This document shows positions 15,923 through 24,886 of a DNA stretch of 64,000 bases, one piece after another. A model generated the notes under the pieces. That model made no database searches. It was not told the DNA's origin and saw only the letters and a program-made list of their open reading frames with translations. Origin of the DNA: Bacillus oleivorans. GTDB taxonomy: Bacteria > Bacillota > Bacilli > Bacillales > JC228. A program made the translations under genes and the position numbers. The DNA lies in assembly GCF_900207585.1 (NCBI RefSeq), contig NZ_OAOP01000002.1:558001-622000 (forward strand), in the 5' to 3' direction. Positions within the stretch are counted from its first letter, which is position 1, and the number at the start of each line of letters is the position of its first letter.

Positions 15923-15948
15923 CGTCCTTTTGAAAGGGCGTCCTTTTT
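15923..15948 (+). terminator. Probable terminator before the MATE gene
   Basis: Short stem CGTCCT / AGGGCG with loop TTTGAA and a T run. It lies 111 bases after the Nudix stop and only about 22 before the MATE start, so it could also act as an attenuator of the MATE gene. Confidence 0.45.
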
Positions 15949-15970
15949 TATGTAAGGAGAATTGGCTTCT

Positions 15971-17347
15971 ATGAAACAAACATTTACTTTACGGCAGAAA
16001 ACGAAGTTAATTTTTATTTTACTTGTACCTATTTTAATTACTCAGCTTGGCATGTTTTCAATGGTTCTCTTCAATACGATTATGTCGGGAAAGTATAATG
16101 CCTCCGATTTGGCCGGAGTGGCTATTGGCTCATCGATATGGAACCCCATTTTTACAGGATTAAGTGCCATCCTCCTCGCGGTTTCACCGATTGCAGCTCA
16201 ACGGTTTGGTGAAAAAAAGAGTGAAGATGTTACTGCTATTGTAAAGAATGGGATCCTTTTAGCCATTCTTATTGGAGTATTGGTCATTATTCTTGGGATG
16301 CTTCTCTTAAATCCTATTTTAGATCTAATGAATCTTGAAGATGCAGTGCGAGAACCAGCTTATGATTATCTCATCGGTCTTAGTTTTGGGATTATTCCGT
16401 TATTTATCTATAATGTATTGAGATCATTTATATATGCATTAGGAAAGACCCGGGTGGTAATGGTCATTTTGCTATCTGCATTACCAATGAACTTGTTTTT
16501 AAATTACGTACTTATTTTCGGGAATTTTGGATTTCCTGAATTAGGCGGAGCCGGCGGGGGATATGCAACAGCTGTTACGTATTGGATGGTTCTGGCGGTC
16601 ACAATTTTAATAATTAAAACGAACGAGCCATTCGCTGCTTTTCATATTTTTTCACTGTCACTTCATTTTTCAATTGCTAAATGTAAGGAAATCTTAAAAA
16701 TTGGTGTTCCAATGGGATTATCTACTTTTTTCGAGACGAGTATGTTTGCAGTTGTGACGATTCTCCTTAGTCAATACAGTGTTACAACCATTGCCGCTTA
16801 TCAGTCAGCTTTGAATATCGTTTCTTTTCTTTATATGATTCCAACCAGTATCTCGATGGCTCTAACAGTTGTGGTAGGATATGAGGTTGGAGCAAGACGC
16901 TATAAGGACGCAAAGATTTACAGCTGGTTAGGAATCTATTTGTCAATGTTCATTGCACTTGTCACGGGATTATGTGTGGTACTGTTCCGTCATGAAGTAG
17001 CAGGGTTTTATTCGAACGAAGGGGCTGTTATTTCCCTCACTGCACATTTTCTAATCTATGCGCTGTTCTTCCAGATCTCAGATGCTCTGCAAGTTACTGC
17101 ACAGGCCGCCTTAAGAGGGTACAAAGACGTCAATGTCTCTTTTATCATGACTCTTGTAGCTTACTGGCTCATCTGTTTGCCAGTAGGATATGGTTTAGCG
17201 AATTTTACAGACGTGGGAGCAACCGGATACTGGATCGGATTAACCGTGGGGCTCCTGGCAGCAGGTATAAGTTTATCGGCAAGATTACTCTATATTCAAA
17301 AGAAAAAGTATAATCCCCAAATCTCTGTTTTGGGATTACACGAATAA
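15971..17347 (+). CDS. MATE family efflux transporter
   Basis: 458 residues with 12 predicted membrane helices in two halves, and the MATE features of an early ITQLGMFSMVLFNTIMSG helix and PIAAQRFGE loop. NorM-like members export cationic drugs with sodium or proton antiport; the substrate here is unknown. The ATG at 15971 lies 10 bases after AAGGAG; the in-frame TTG two bases after it is rejected. Confidence 0.9.
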   Translation: MKQTFTLRQKTKLIFILLVPILITQLGMFSMVLFNTIMSGKYNASDLAGVAIGSSIWNPIFTGLSAILLAVSPIAAQRFGEKKSEDVTAIVKNGILLAILIGVLVIILGMLLLNPILDLMNLEDAVREPAYDYLIGLSFGIIPLFIYNVLRSFIYALGKTRVVMVILLSALPMNLFLNYVLIFGNFGFPELGGAGGGYATAVTYWMVLAVTILIIKTNEPFAAFHIFSLSLHFSIAKCKEILKIGVPMGLSTFFETSMFAVVTILLSQYSVTTIAAYQSALNIVSFLYMIPTSISMALTVVVGYEVGARRYKDAKIYSWLGIYLSMFIALVTGLCVVLFRHEVAGFYSNEGAVISLTAHFLIYALFFQISDALQVTAQAALRGYKDVNVSFIMTLVAYWLICLPVGYGLANFTDVGATGYWIGLTVGLLAAGISLSARLLYIQKKKYNPQISVLGLHE

Positions 17348-17362
17348 ATATAGAATGCATAG

Positions 17363-17402
17363 ACCTGGTTTAGTTAAATCTGAACTAGGTTTTTTGTTTT
17401 TA
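17363..17402 (+). terminator. Rho-independent terminator
   Basis: 11-bp stem ACCTGGTTTAG / CTGAACTAGGT (two G-U), loop TTAAAT, long T tract. Confidence 0.85.
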
Positions 17403-17513
17403 ATGTCAGGCAAGATCAATAGAAAATAAAGGATTTGTCGGTATATGTATAGAAAAAAGTAGTATGTACACCTGATGTATTAGTGCAGAGATAAAACAAG
17501 GGGGGGCGTTTTA

Positions 17514-17969
17514 ATGCCTGTGATCAGACATCAAACATATATAAATGCACCTATACATATCTGTTTTGATCTTGCCAGGAACGTTGAAGTACATACGAAA
17601 ACAACCTCAAATACTAAAGAGAGAGCAATCGGTGGAGTGACAAAGGGCTTGTTAGAGGCAGGAGATATGGTAACGTGGGAAGCAGTTCATTTTGGGATTA
17701 AACAAAGATTAACGGCAAAGGTCACGGAAATGGATAAGCCCTATAAGTTTATTGATATCATGGAAAAGGGAGCTTTTCATTCCTTTACTCATACTCATGA
17801 GTTTGTAGAACAAGGTGATGGCACCTTGATGATTGATACCTTTGATTATAAATCTCCATTTGGAATGATTGGAAGGCTGGCAGATCTTTTGTTGTTAAAA
17901 AAATATATGGAGACATTTATTGCAAATCGAGCTAATGAACTAAAAAAATTAGCTGAACAGCAAGAATAG
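17514..17969 (+). CDS. SRPBCC family protein
   Basis: 151 residues with the START/Bet v1-like pattern: opening strand HQTYINAPIHICFDLARNVEVH, a middle strand rich in T and H (FHSFTHTHEF), and a long C-terminal helix ending FIANRANELKKLAEQQE. These proteins form a hydrophobic cavity for lipids or other small ligands; the ligand is unknown. GGGGGG precedes the ATG. It converges with a truncated gene fragment on the other strand. Confidence 0.8.
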   Translation: MPVIRHQTYINAPIHICFDLARNVEVHTKTTSNTKERAIGGVTKGLLEAGDMVTWEAVHFGIKQRLTAKVTEMDKPYKFIDIMEKGAFHSFTHTHEFVEQGDGTLMIDTFDYKSPFGMIGRLADLLLLKKYMETFIANRANELKKLAEQQE

Positions 17970-17970
17970 T

Positions 17971-18087
17971 TCATTGATGCCAAGTATTTATGTCAGGAAA
18001 TTGATTCCAATATTCGAGCCATGTCTCAAATAGATCTAATTGAATATCCTTTAATTCCTGGATTTTTTCAGCTTGAGTCGCATTCAT
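17971..18087 (-). pseudogene. N-terminal fragment of a CBO0543-like membrane protein
   Basis: 38-codon frame MNATQAEKIQELKDIQLDLF..WLEYWNQF..INTWHQ, with a good GGAGC ribosome binding site 8 bases upstream. The pattern of EL..LQ, a W-x-x-Y/N-W block and TW before the first membrane helix resembles the N-terminus of CBO0543-type proteins such as the gene at 55079. Here the frame stops before any membrane helix, next to the convergent SRPBCC stop, so it looks like the leftover 5' end of a deleted gene. A functional micropeptide cannot be excluded. Confidence 0.45.
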
Positions 18088-18170
18088 TGACTGTTGCTCC
18101 TTAGATTTTCATTGACTTAATTTTTCCCAAAACTTATAAAAATTATCATCGAAATGGAAGGAGGATCATA

Positions 18171-19160
18171 ATGCAACTATTCAAAGCGCTTATGGTTAAT
18201 AAGAAGGAGGATCAGGTTACAGCTGGGGTTAAACAGTTAAAACTTGATGACTTACCAGAAGGAGAAGTTCTCATTCGTGTTGCCTATTCAGGAGTAAACT
18301 ATAAAGATAGTCTTGCTGCCATACCGAATGGAAATATTGTCAGATTTTATCCTTTTGTACCTGGGATTGATATGGCGGGAGTCGTTGTTTCATCATCGGA
18401 CCCGCGATTTCAAGAAGGGGATGAAGTGATTGCAACCAGTTATGAAATTGGGACAACCCATTTCGGCGGATACAGTGAGTATGCCCGGATTCCAGCTGAC
18501 TGGGTTGTTCCTTTACCGAAAGGTCTAACCTTAAAAGAATCAATGATTATCGGAACAGCTGGTTTCACAGCTGCTTTATCAGTACTTCGCCTTGAGGATA
18601 ACAATGTAACACCTGATAACGGAAAAGTCCTAGTGACAGGTGCTACAGGCGGAGTTGGGAGTTTTGCTGTCTCGATCCTTTCTGTGTTAGGGTACGACGT
18701 AGAAGCTAGTACAGGAAAAGAATCGGAACACGAATACCTGAAAAAACTCGGAGCCGTTAGCATTGTTTCTCGAGATGAAGTTTACAAGGGTGAAATTAAG
18801 CCTTTGGGGAAACAAAAGTGGGCAGCTGCCGTAGACCCGGTTGGCGGGGAAACTTTGGCATCTATATTAAGCCAAATACAGCGGGGAGGGTCAGTAGCAG
18901 TTAGTGGTTTAGCGGGTGGAAAACAAGTTCCTACTTCGGTTTTTCCATTCATTTTAAGAGGTGTCAACCTGCTTGGAATCGATTCTGCTTATTGCCCAAT
19001 GAAGACTCGTTTAAAAACATGGCATCGATTAGCAACTGATTTTAAACCTGCGAATTTAGAAGATTTTATCCATCAAGAAGTGATATTAGAACAACTTCCA
19101 GAGGTTTTTCCAATGCTATTAAAAGGGCAAGTAAGAGGAAGAATTCTTGTAAAATTATAA
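18171..19160 (+). CDS. Acryloyl-CoA reductase/quinone oxidoreductase family (YhfP-like)
   Basis: 329 residues, MDR superfamily without zinc ligands: N-terminal GroES-like domain (SGVNYKDSLA), then a Rossmann domain with TGATGGVGSFAV for NADPH. Length and motifs match the AcuI/YhdH/YhfP branch, which reduces acryloyl-CoA or related enones. The physiological substrate here is unknown. GGAGG ribosome binding site; it is followed 31 bases later by the MazG-like gene. Confidence 0.88.
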   Translation: MQLFKALMVNKKEDQVTAGVKQLKLDDLPEGEVLIRVAYSGVNYKDSLAAIPNGNIVRFYPFVPGIDMAGVVVSSSDPRFQEGDEVIATSYEIGTTHFGGYSEYARIPADWVVPLPKGLTLKESMIIGTAGFTAALSVLRLEDNNVTPDNGKVLVTGATGGVGSFAVSILSVLGYDVEASTGKESEHEYLKKLGAVSIVSRDEVYKGEIKPLGKQKWAAAVDPVGGETLASILSQIQRGGSVAVSGLAGGKQVPTSVFPFILRGVNLLGIDSAYCPMKTRLKTWHRLATDFKPANLEDFIHQEVILEQLPEVFPMLLKGQVRGRILVKL

Positions 19161-19191
19161 AGTTATATCTAAGACACGCGGGAGGATATTT

Positions 19192-19494
19192 ATGAGAATA
19201 GCAGAGTTACAGCAAGATGTTAAAAAGTTTAGTGAAGAAAAAGGATTTTCAAACACAACGATTGAAGAACGAACGATTTTTTTAGTAACAGAGGTTGGAG
19301 AAGTAGCGAAAGAAGTATTGCATATTATATATGAATCGGATACAGAAAAAATGAACAAGCTCAAAGAGAAGCTTGGTTTGGAACTTTATGATGTTGTTTG
19401 GAATGTGATAGAGTTAGCGAACAAGCTCGATATTGATTTAGAAGATGCCTTTCGGAAAAAGCGGGAAATTAATAAACATAGGCAGTGGGTTTAG
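19192..19494 (+). CDS. MazG-like nucleotide pyrophosphohydrolase
   Basis: 100 residues, all-helical, with the metal-binding EVGEVAKEV motif and a second acidic motif ELYDVVWNV, the paired E-x2-E and E-x2-D signature of MazG. One MazG domain, as in small housecleaning enzymes that hydrolyse non-canonical NTPs to NMP. GGGAGG ribosome binding site. Confidence 0.85.
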   Translation: MRIAELQQDVKKFSEEKGFSNTTIEERTIFLVTEVGEVAKEVLHIIYESDTEKMNKLKEKLGLELYDVVWNVIELANKLDIDLEDAFRKKREINKHRQWV

Positions 19495-19680
19495 TTAATG
19501 AGGTGGGATTGGTATGAAGAAAGAGGTGCCTAAACATATCATCGCCTGCTGCGATCGAGGATGTTAGATGCTATGAGAGCCGAAGCTAGTATTCCCTACG
19601 AGGTGTGGGAAGTTAATCCTTATCACTTGATTAGTAGAATAGGGAAGGAAATAGTTATGAAAAAAGAGATTATGGGTTTA
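19495..19680 (+). other. Short broken frames after mazG-like gene
   Basis: ATG 19514 opens MKKEVPKHIIACCDRGC, stop, with a GAGGTGGGA ribosome binding site, and ATG 19561 opens a 51-codon frame (MLDAMRAEASIPYEVWEVNPYH..) whose end runs through the terminator. The frames overlap by a few bases. Probably the debris of one gene; no family recognised. The remainder up to 19830 holds only the terminator and an AT-rich promoter region. Confidence 0.35.
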
Positions 19681-19722
19681 AATACCCACACCTTGATAAC
19701 TGGTGTGGGTATTTAATTTTAC
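19681..19722 (+). terminator. Rho-independent terminator
   Basis: Perfect 12-bp stem AATACCCACACC / GGTGTGGGTATT, loop TTGATAACT, T-rich tail. Confidence 0.85.
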
Positions 19723-19830
19723 AATAGAAGTAATAGTTTCCAAATTTACATAACGATTTAATTCTAGTCCATTCTTTGAAAATTATGATAAACTACAATT
19801 AAAAATAATAACTTCTTAGGAGTAATGCTT

Positions 19831-20811
19831 ATGTCTATGCTAAAAAATCTATTTATTGGCTTATCAAAAAACGAATTGATGAACAGTGCAGCTAAGAAAT
19901 ACGGTTTAAAATTGGGAGCACAGAGTGTTGTCGCTGGCACAAATATAGAAGAGGCCATAAAAAGCATTAAAGAGCTTAACTCACAAGGAATTTCCTGTAC
20001 CATTGATAATCTAGGGGAGTTCGTCTACAAAGAGGAAGAAGCACTAGAAGCAAAGGAACAAATTCTAGAAGTCATTGAAGCTATTCATACAAACGAGCTA
20101 GATGCACATATTTCCCTAAAGCCTTCCCAATTAGGGTTGGACATAGACTTCAGTTTTTGTTTAAGTAACCTTCAGGAAATTGTAAGTAAGGCGTATAAAT
20201 ATGATATTTTTATCAACATTGATATGGAAGACCATGCCCGTCTCCAACCTTCATTCGATCTATTAGATGAGCTTTCTAAGGATTATGATAATGTTGGAAC
20301 TGTTATACAGGCTTATTTCTATCAATCAGAAGAAAATATTGAAAAATATAAAAATTATCGTCTCCGGATTGTGAAAGGTGCTTATAAAGAGCCGGAAGAG
20401 GTAGCGTATCAAGACAAAAAGGATATTGATACCAACTTCATTAAATTGATTGAATATCATCTGTTAAATGGAAAGTTCACTTCCATCGCAACCCACGACC
20501 ATAATATTATTAATCATGTTAAAGAATTTGTCAGAAAGCACAACATTCCTAATGACAAATTTGAGTTTCAAATGCTGTATGGTTTCCGGAAAGACCTCCA
20601 GTTACAGTTAGCTCGGGAAGGTTATCATTTCTGTACTTACGTGCCTTTTGGCAGTGACTGGTACGGGTATTTTATGCGCCGTCTTGCAGAAAGACCGCAA
20701 AACATTAATCTGGTTACTAAGCAAGTATTTAATAAAAAGACAAATACCGTACTTGGTATTGCAGCAGGTGCCTTTCTATTAGGACGATTGTCTAAAAGAA
20801 GAAATAAGTAA
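19831..20811 (+). CDS. Proline dehydrogenase
   Basis: 326-residue single-domain FAD enzyme of the PutB/FadM type, oxidising L-proline to pyrroline-5-carboxylate. Visible landmarks are DNLGEF, the barrel strand SLKPSQLGLD, RLRIVKGAYKEP, IATHD, FQMLYGFR, and the substrate-binding tail YVPFGSDWYGYFMRRLAERP. A hydrophobic C-terminal helix and basic end may touch the membrane. ATG 19831 is chosen since TTAGGAG is 7 bases upstream; ATG 19825 is too close. No P5C dehydrogenase gene is adjacent. The putP transporter follows after a terminator. Confidence 0.92.
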   Translation: MSMLKNLFIGLSKNELMNSAAKKYGLKLGAQSVVAGTNIEEAIKSIKELNSQGISCTIDNLGEFVYKEEEALEAKEQILEVIEAIHTNELDAHISLKPSQLGLDIDFSFCLSNLQEIVSKAYKYDIFINIDMEDHARLQPSFDLLDELSKDYDNVGTVIQAYFYQSEENIEKYKNYRLRIVKGAYKEPEEVAYQDKKDIDTNFIKLIEYHLLNGKFTSIATHDHNIINHVKEFVRKHNIPNDKFEFQMLYGFRKDLQLQLAREGYHFCTYVPFGSDWYGYFMRRLAERPQNINLVTKQVFNKKTNTVLGIAAGAFLLGRLSKRRNK

Positions 20812-20853
20812 ATTTAGTGTTCGAAAGCACATTGTATAAAATTAATAACTATT

Positions 20854-20889
20854 TAAGAGGCAGCCCAATAGGATGCCTCTTAATTTTTA
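20854..20889 (+). terminator. Rho-independent terminator
   Basis: TAAGAGGCA / TGCCTCTTA, loop GCCCAATAGGA, then ATTTTT. Confidence 0.8.
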
Positions 20890-20953
20890 TCGAGCCAAAG
20901 ATTGGAAGGTTGTTAAGATTAAAGAATAGGAATTTCCTATTATTTCAGAATTT

Positions 20954-20962
20954 TGTTATAAT
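20954..20962 (+). promoter_or_regulatory. Extended -10 promoter of putP
   Basis: TGTTATAAT, a perfect extended -10, about 85 bases before the putP start. No recognisable -35 at 17 bases, as usual for extended -10 or activator-dependent promoters. Confidence 0.45.
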
Positions 20963-21047
20963 GGAATAGTTCTTTCTGCTTTTTAGCAGGCAAGGGCTGG
21001 GAATCGTTACTAGAATCTAAAACTAAACACGTATTGGGGGAAAAAAG

Positions 21048-22553
21048 ATGACAAGTAATGTTTACACAGCAATTGCCATTGTAATCTATATGGCCGCTAT
21101 GCTCGTTATTGGGTGGTATGCTTATCGTCGTACAACCAATCTAACCGATTATATGCTTGGAGGACGATCTTTAGGTCCTGCGGTAACGGCACTTAGTGCA
21201 GGTGCTGCGGACATGTCAGGTTGGTTACTGATGGGGCTGCCAGGTGCCATTTATTTATCTGGCCTTGTAGAAGCATGGATTGCCATTGGTCTTACAATTG
21301 GGGCATATTTAAACTGGTTATTCGTTGCACCGCGCCTGCGGTTGTATACACAAATATCTAATAACTCGATTACAATCCCTAGTTACCTCGACAGTCGATT
21401 AAAAGATAATTCCAAAATTTTGCGTATAGCTTCCGGAGCTATTATTTTAATCTTCTTTACATTTTATGTTTCATCCGGCATGGTTGCTGGAGGTGTATTT
21501 TTTGAGAGTTCCTTCGGCTTTGACTACCATACTGGTCTGATTATCGTGTCAGCTGTGGTAATCGCTTATACACTTTTTGGCGGATTCCTTGCCGTTAGTT
21601 ACACTGATTTTGTTCAAGGGCTAATTATGTTTTTAGCACTGATTTTAGTGCCATTAGTGGGTGTCTTTTTAACAGGAGGGTTCTCGGAAACAGCTCAAAC
21701 TATCAGAGAAGTTGATCCAAACCTTTTAAGTCTGGTTTCGGGTGCAACAGTAGCAGGTGTTATTTCTTCAGCTGCATGGGGGCTCGGATATTTTGGGCAG
21801 CCTCACATTATTGTCCGATTTATGGCAATCAAATCGGTCAAAGAAACAAAACAAGCTAGAAGAATAGGGATAGGATGGATGATCTTAAGCTTAGCTGGAG
21901 CTATTGCAACTGCGTTAGTAGGGATTGCCTATTTTCAGCAAAACCCAGGTGCAGCCCTTCTAGATGAAGAAGCTGTATTTATTGAATTAGGACAGATTAT
22001 TTTCCATCCATTTATAGCAGGAATTATGCTGGCAGCTGTTCTTGCTGCCATTATGAGTACGATTTCTTCTCAGCTAATTGTAACGTCTTCTGCATTAATA
22101 GAAGATTTGTATAAAGCCGTATTTAAGTCAGATGCATCAGATGCGAGATATGTATTTCTCGGGAGACTTTCCGTTTTAGTGGTATCCCTTATAGCAATGG
22201 TGTTTGCGTGGACCCAAAATGAAACGATATTAGATCTCGTATCGTTTGCTTGGGCAGGATTTGGAGCATCATTTGGACCGGTCATTCTTCTTTCATTGTA
22301 TTGGAGAAAAATTACGGCTTCTGGGGCATTGGCAGGAATGGTGTCTGGAGCCGTTACTGTCATGATCTGGGGTAATATAGAAGTACTTACAAAATCTTTA
22401 TATGAAATTGTCCCTGGATTTATTTTAAGTCTTCTAGTAACTGTTGTTGTAAGTAAGTCAACCTATAAACGAAATGAAGAAATCGAAAAAGAATTTGATG
22501 AAACCATGGAGCTTTTACAACAGGAAAAAGAATCTGTTAGTCTAGAAAAATAA
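21048..22553 (+). CDS. putP: Sodium/proline symporter PutP
   Basis: 501 residues with 13 membrane helices of the sodium:solute symporter family. Landmarks are TDYMLGGRSLGP, SAGAADMSGWLLMGLPGA (sodium and proline site), GGFLAVSYTDFVQG, and WGLGYFGQPHIIVRFMA. It imports proline with sodium, feeding the proline dehydrogenase just upstream. The C-terminal tail is acidic. GGGGG ribosome binding site and its own promoter. Confidence 0.95.
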   Translation: MTSNVYTAIAIVIYMAAMLVIGWYAYRRTTNLTDYMLGGRSLGPAVTALSAGAADMSGWLLMGLPGAIYLSGLVEAWIAIGLTIGAYLNWLFVAPRLRLYTQISNNSITIPSYLDSRLKDNSKILRIASGAIILIFFTFYVSSGMVAGGVFFESSFGFDYHTGLIIVSAVVIAYTLFGGFLAVSYTDFVQGLIMFLALILVPLVGVFLTGGFSETAQTIREVDPNLLSLVSGATVAGVISSAAWGLGYFGQPHIIVRFMAIKSVKETKQARRIGIGWMILSLAGAIATALVGIAYFQQNPGAALLDEEAVFIELGQIIFHPFIAGIMLAAVLAAIMSTISSQLIVTSSALIEDLYKAVFKSDASDARYVFLGRLSVLVVSLIAMVFAWTQNETILDLVSFAWAGFGASFGPVILLSLYWRKITASGALAGMVSGAVTVMIWGNIEVLTKSLYEIVPGFILSLLVTVVVSKSTYKRNEEIEKEFDETMELLQQEKESVSLEK

Positions 22554-22566
22554 GAATATTATATTG

Positions 22567-22595
22567 GCCCCAGTCTAAGCTGGGGCTGTTTTTGT
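22567..22595 (+). terminator. Rho-independent terminator of putP
   Basis: Perfect GCCCCAG / CTGGGGC stem, loop TCTAAG, T run. Confidence 0.88.
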
Positions 22596-22671
22596 AATTT
22601 TGAAGGTACCAAAGAACGTAAATTAAGCAGTTAAATTGAATATGGTTAGTACAGCTACAGGAGGGCTTAGT

Positions 22672-23178
22672 ATGGCAAGTATTTTTGCTAAATGGGGAGA
22701 ACATCTTGTAAAGCTAACTTGGATTCCTCAAATGAAAATAACGGAATTAACAAAAGTAACAAGTGTCCATGCAGTTTGTATGCTTGATGGTTATGTTATG
22801 TTAGTTCACATAAAAAATAGAGGATTTAATTATCCTGGCGGACATGTGGAACCTGGAGAGGAATTAGAAAAAGCCGTACTTCGTGAAGCATATGAAGAAG
22901 GATATGTTATAGGGTCTATCCAATATATTGGTGCTATTGAAGTAAGTCACGAGGAAAACCCTGCATTTGATCCTAATGGAAAATATCCTTTAATTGGCTA
23001 TCAGGCGTTTTACCGAATGGATATCACAGAGTGTCACCCTTTTCTGCGGAAACATGAATCGGTTACGAGAATATGGGTAGAAACGAGTGAAGTCCAATAT
23101 GTGATTCATGACCACGAACTTTCACAATTTATTTTAGCTGAAGCTTTAACTCTAAACATGGACAAGGGGGTAATTTAA
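22672..23178 (+). CDS. Nudix hydrolase
   Basis: 168 residues with a full Nudix box, GGHVEPGEELEKAVLREAYEEG, in the usual central position, preceded by strand VHAVCMLDGYVMLVH. Substrate unknown. The ATG at 22672 follows AGGAGGG by 8 bases, so the in-frame start 36 bases upstream is rejected. Stands alone after the putP terminator. Confidence 0.82.
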   Translation: MASIFAKWGEHLVKLTWIPQMKITELTKVTSVHAVCMLDGYVMLVHIKNRGFNYPGGHVEPGEELEKAVLREAYEEGYVIGSIQYIGAIEVSHEENPAFDPNGKYPLIGYQAFYRMDITECHPFLRKHESVTRIWVETSEVQYVIHDHELSQFILAEALTLNMDKGVI

Positions 23179-23277
23179 TATAATGATAACGAGGTACCAT
23201 TCTCGTATAGTAACCAATTTATATAAGTCTTTAGATTCCGTTTCAGATAAAAAGGATTTTACGGGAGGAAAATCAGT

Positions 23278-23976
23278 GTGAGACAAATCATTGCACTGGG
23301 CGGCGGCGGTTTTTCAATGGAACCGGAAAACCCATTATTAGATACATATATTTTAAAGCAATCCAAAAAGGAAAACCCAAAAATATGTTTTCTCCCGACA
23401 GCAAGCGGGGATTCAGAAGATTACATATCGAGGTTTTATTCTTTTTTTAATAAACAACAGTGTCTGCCATTTCACTTATCATTATTTAGACCTCCGACGA
23501 GAGATATAGAAAGTTTTATCTTAGAGAAGGATATTATCTATATTGGTGGAGGTAACACCAAAAATTTGCTTGCTTTATGGAAGGAATGGGGTTTAGATAA
23601 TATCTTAAAAAAGGCATGGAATCAAGGAATTGTATTAGCTGGAATAAGTGCAGGTTCTCTTTGCTGGTTTGAAGAAGGGATAACTGATTCGTTTGGTGAT
23701 AAGCTGGAACCTATTACTTGCTTAGGCTTCTTAAAGGGTAGTAACTGTCCTCATTATGACGGAGAAATGGAAAGAAGACCAGCCTATCAAAACTTTATTA
23801 AGTCTAAACAAATACAATCTGGAATTGCTGCTGATGATGGTGTTGCCATTCATTATAATGATCAGGAAATCTTTAAGATTGTTGGTTCAAGACCACATGC
23901 AAACGCTTATCGGGTTTACTTACAGGATGGGGTCAAGGAGGATGTACTAAAGCCTGAATATTTAGGAGTTTCTTAA
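23278..23976 (+). CDS. Peptidase E-like serine peptidase (S51)
   Basis: 232 residues. Opens with IIALGGGGFSMEP and has IYIGGGNT and the nucleophile elbow GISAGS (Ser at about residue 124), followed by SNCPHYD with the probable catalytic His, the arrangement of S51 peptidases that cleave N-terminal Asp dipeptides. Length fits PepE. No signal peptide, so cytoplasmic. GTG start, GGGAGG 9 bases upstream. Confidence 0.85.
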   Translation: MRQIIALGGGGFSMEPENPLLDTYILKQSKKENPKICFLPTASGDSEDYISRFYSFFNKQQCLPFHLSLFRPPTRDIESFILEKDIIYIGGGNTKNLLALWKEWGLDNILKKAWNQGIVLAGISAGSLCWFEEGITDSFGDKLEPITCLGFLKGSNCPHYDGEMERRPAYQNFIKSKQIQSGIAADDGVAIHYNDQEIFKIVGSRPHANAYRVYLQDGVKEDVLKPEYLGVS

Positions 23977-24007
23977 CACTGAAAAGCTATAGAAATGGGG
24001 GATATGT

Positions 24008-24334
24008 ATGGGGAAAATTACTATGACACCTGAACCGCCTTATTATGCTGTGATTTTTTCGTCTGAACGTACTGAAGGAGACAAAGGGTATGAGAAAATG
24101 TCAGAAAAAATGGTTGAACTTGCAGCACAGCAAAAAGGGTTCCTGGGATTGGAAAGTGCCCGTGATCCCGATCTGGGAATTACAGTTTCCTATTGGGAGT
24201 CATTAGAAGCTATCAAGAATTGGAAGGAACACACGATTCATAAATTAGCCCAGGAAAGAGGAAAGTCAGAGTGGTATCAAAGTTATTCTTTAAGGGTTTG
24301 TAAAGTGGAGAGGCAATCATTTTTTGAAATATAA
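24008..24334 (+). CDS. Antibiotic biosynthesis monooxygenase (ABM) family protein
   Basis: 108 residues with a ferredoxin-like dimeric alpha/beta barrel pattern: YYAVIFSSERT, a helix ending MVELAAQQKGFLGLESARD, the strand ITVSYWESLEAIKNWKEH and HKLAQERGK. Members are small oxygenases or heme-degrading enzymes, often unassigned. It follows the peptidase E gene by 31 bases and may be co-transcribed. Confidence 0.78.
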   Translation: MGKITMTPEPPYYAVIFSSERTEGDKGYEKMSEKMVELAAQQKGFLGLESARDPDLGITVSYWESLEAIKNWKEHTIHKLAQERGKSEWYQSYSLRVCKVERQSFFEI

Positions 24335-24380
24335 AAGTTGAGGCGCTTTCATTGCCATATGTCCCGACAGATAAATATGG

Positions 24381-24422
24381 AAAAGCCTATTTTCTCATTA
24401 AATAACTAGAAAATAGGCTTTT
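24381..24422. terminator. Bidirectional terminator
   Basis: Perfect 15-bp stem AAAAGCCTATTTTCT / AGAAAATAGGCTTTT between convergent genes, with A/T runs on both flanks. Confidence 0.85.
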
Positions 24423-24427
24423 TGATG

Positions 24428-24853
24428 TTATTCTTGGGTTAGTGTTGATACTTGCCAGGTAACTCCAAATTTATCTTTTACCTGTCCATATAGCGGACTC
24501 CAAAAAGTTTGCTGAAGTTCCATGATTATTTGACCGTCGACAGACAATTTCTCAAATACTTCTTTGGATTTTTCAGGAGTGCTTACTGAAACCGCGATTG
24601 TTACTTGATCGCCTATTATAAAGGGCTGACCAGGAAACGTGTCGGAAAGCATTAGGTCTGTATTTCCGACTTTTAAATGGGCATGTAAAATACGATCTTT
24701 CGCTTCTGCTGGTGTTGGATAGTTAGGGTCTTCTGGAATATCACCGAATGTTTGTAAACTTAGTACTTGTGCATCCAGCGCATTTTCATAAAATTTTACA
24801 GCTTCCTGACCATTACCGTTTGTAACGATATATGAATTGATTCCTAGTATCAT
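24428..24853 (-). CDS. VOC family protein (PhnB-like)
   Basis: 141 residues of the glyoxalase/bleomycin resistance fold in the PhnB-like variant: GINSYIVTNGNGQEAVKFYENALDA, then HAHLKVGNTDLMLSD and a final FGVTWQV. These proteins bind metal and small ligands; the function here is unknown. Downstream of, and in the same direction as, the DJ-1 family gene with 33 bases between. Confidence 0.82.
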   Translation of the reverse strand: MILGINSYIVTNGNGQEAVKFYENALDAQVLSLQTFGDIPEDPNYPTPAEAKDRILHAHLKVGNTDLMLSDTFPGQPFIIGDQVTIAVSVSTPEKSKEVFEKLSVDGQIIMELQQTFWSPLYGQVKDKFGVTWQVSTLTQE

Positions 24854-24886
24854 TATGCTTCATCCATTTCTATAGTTTTTTAGTTT

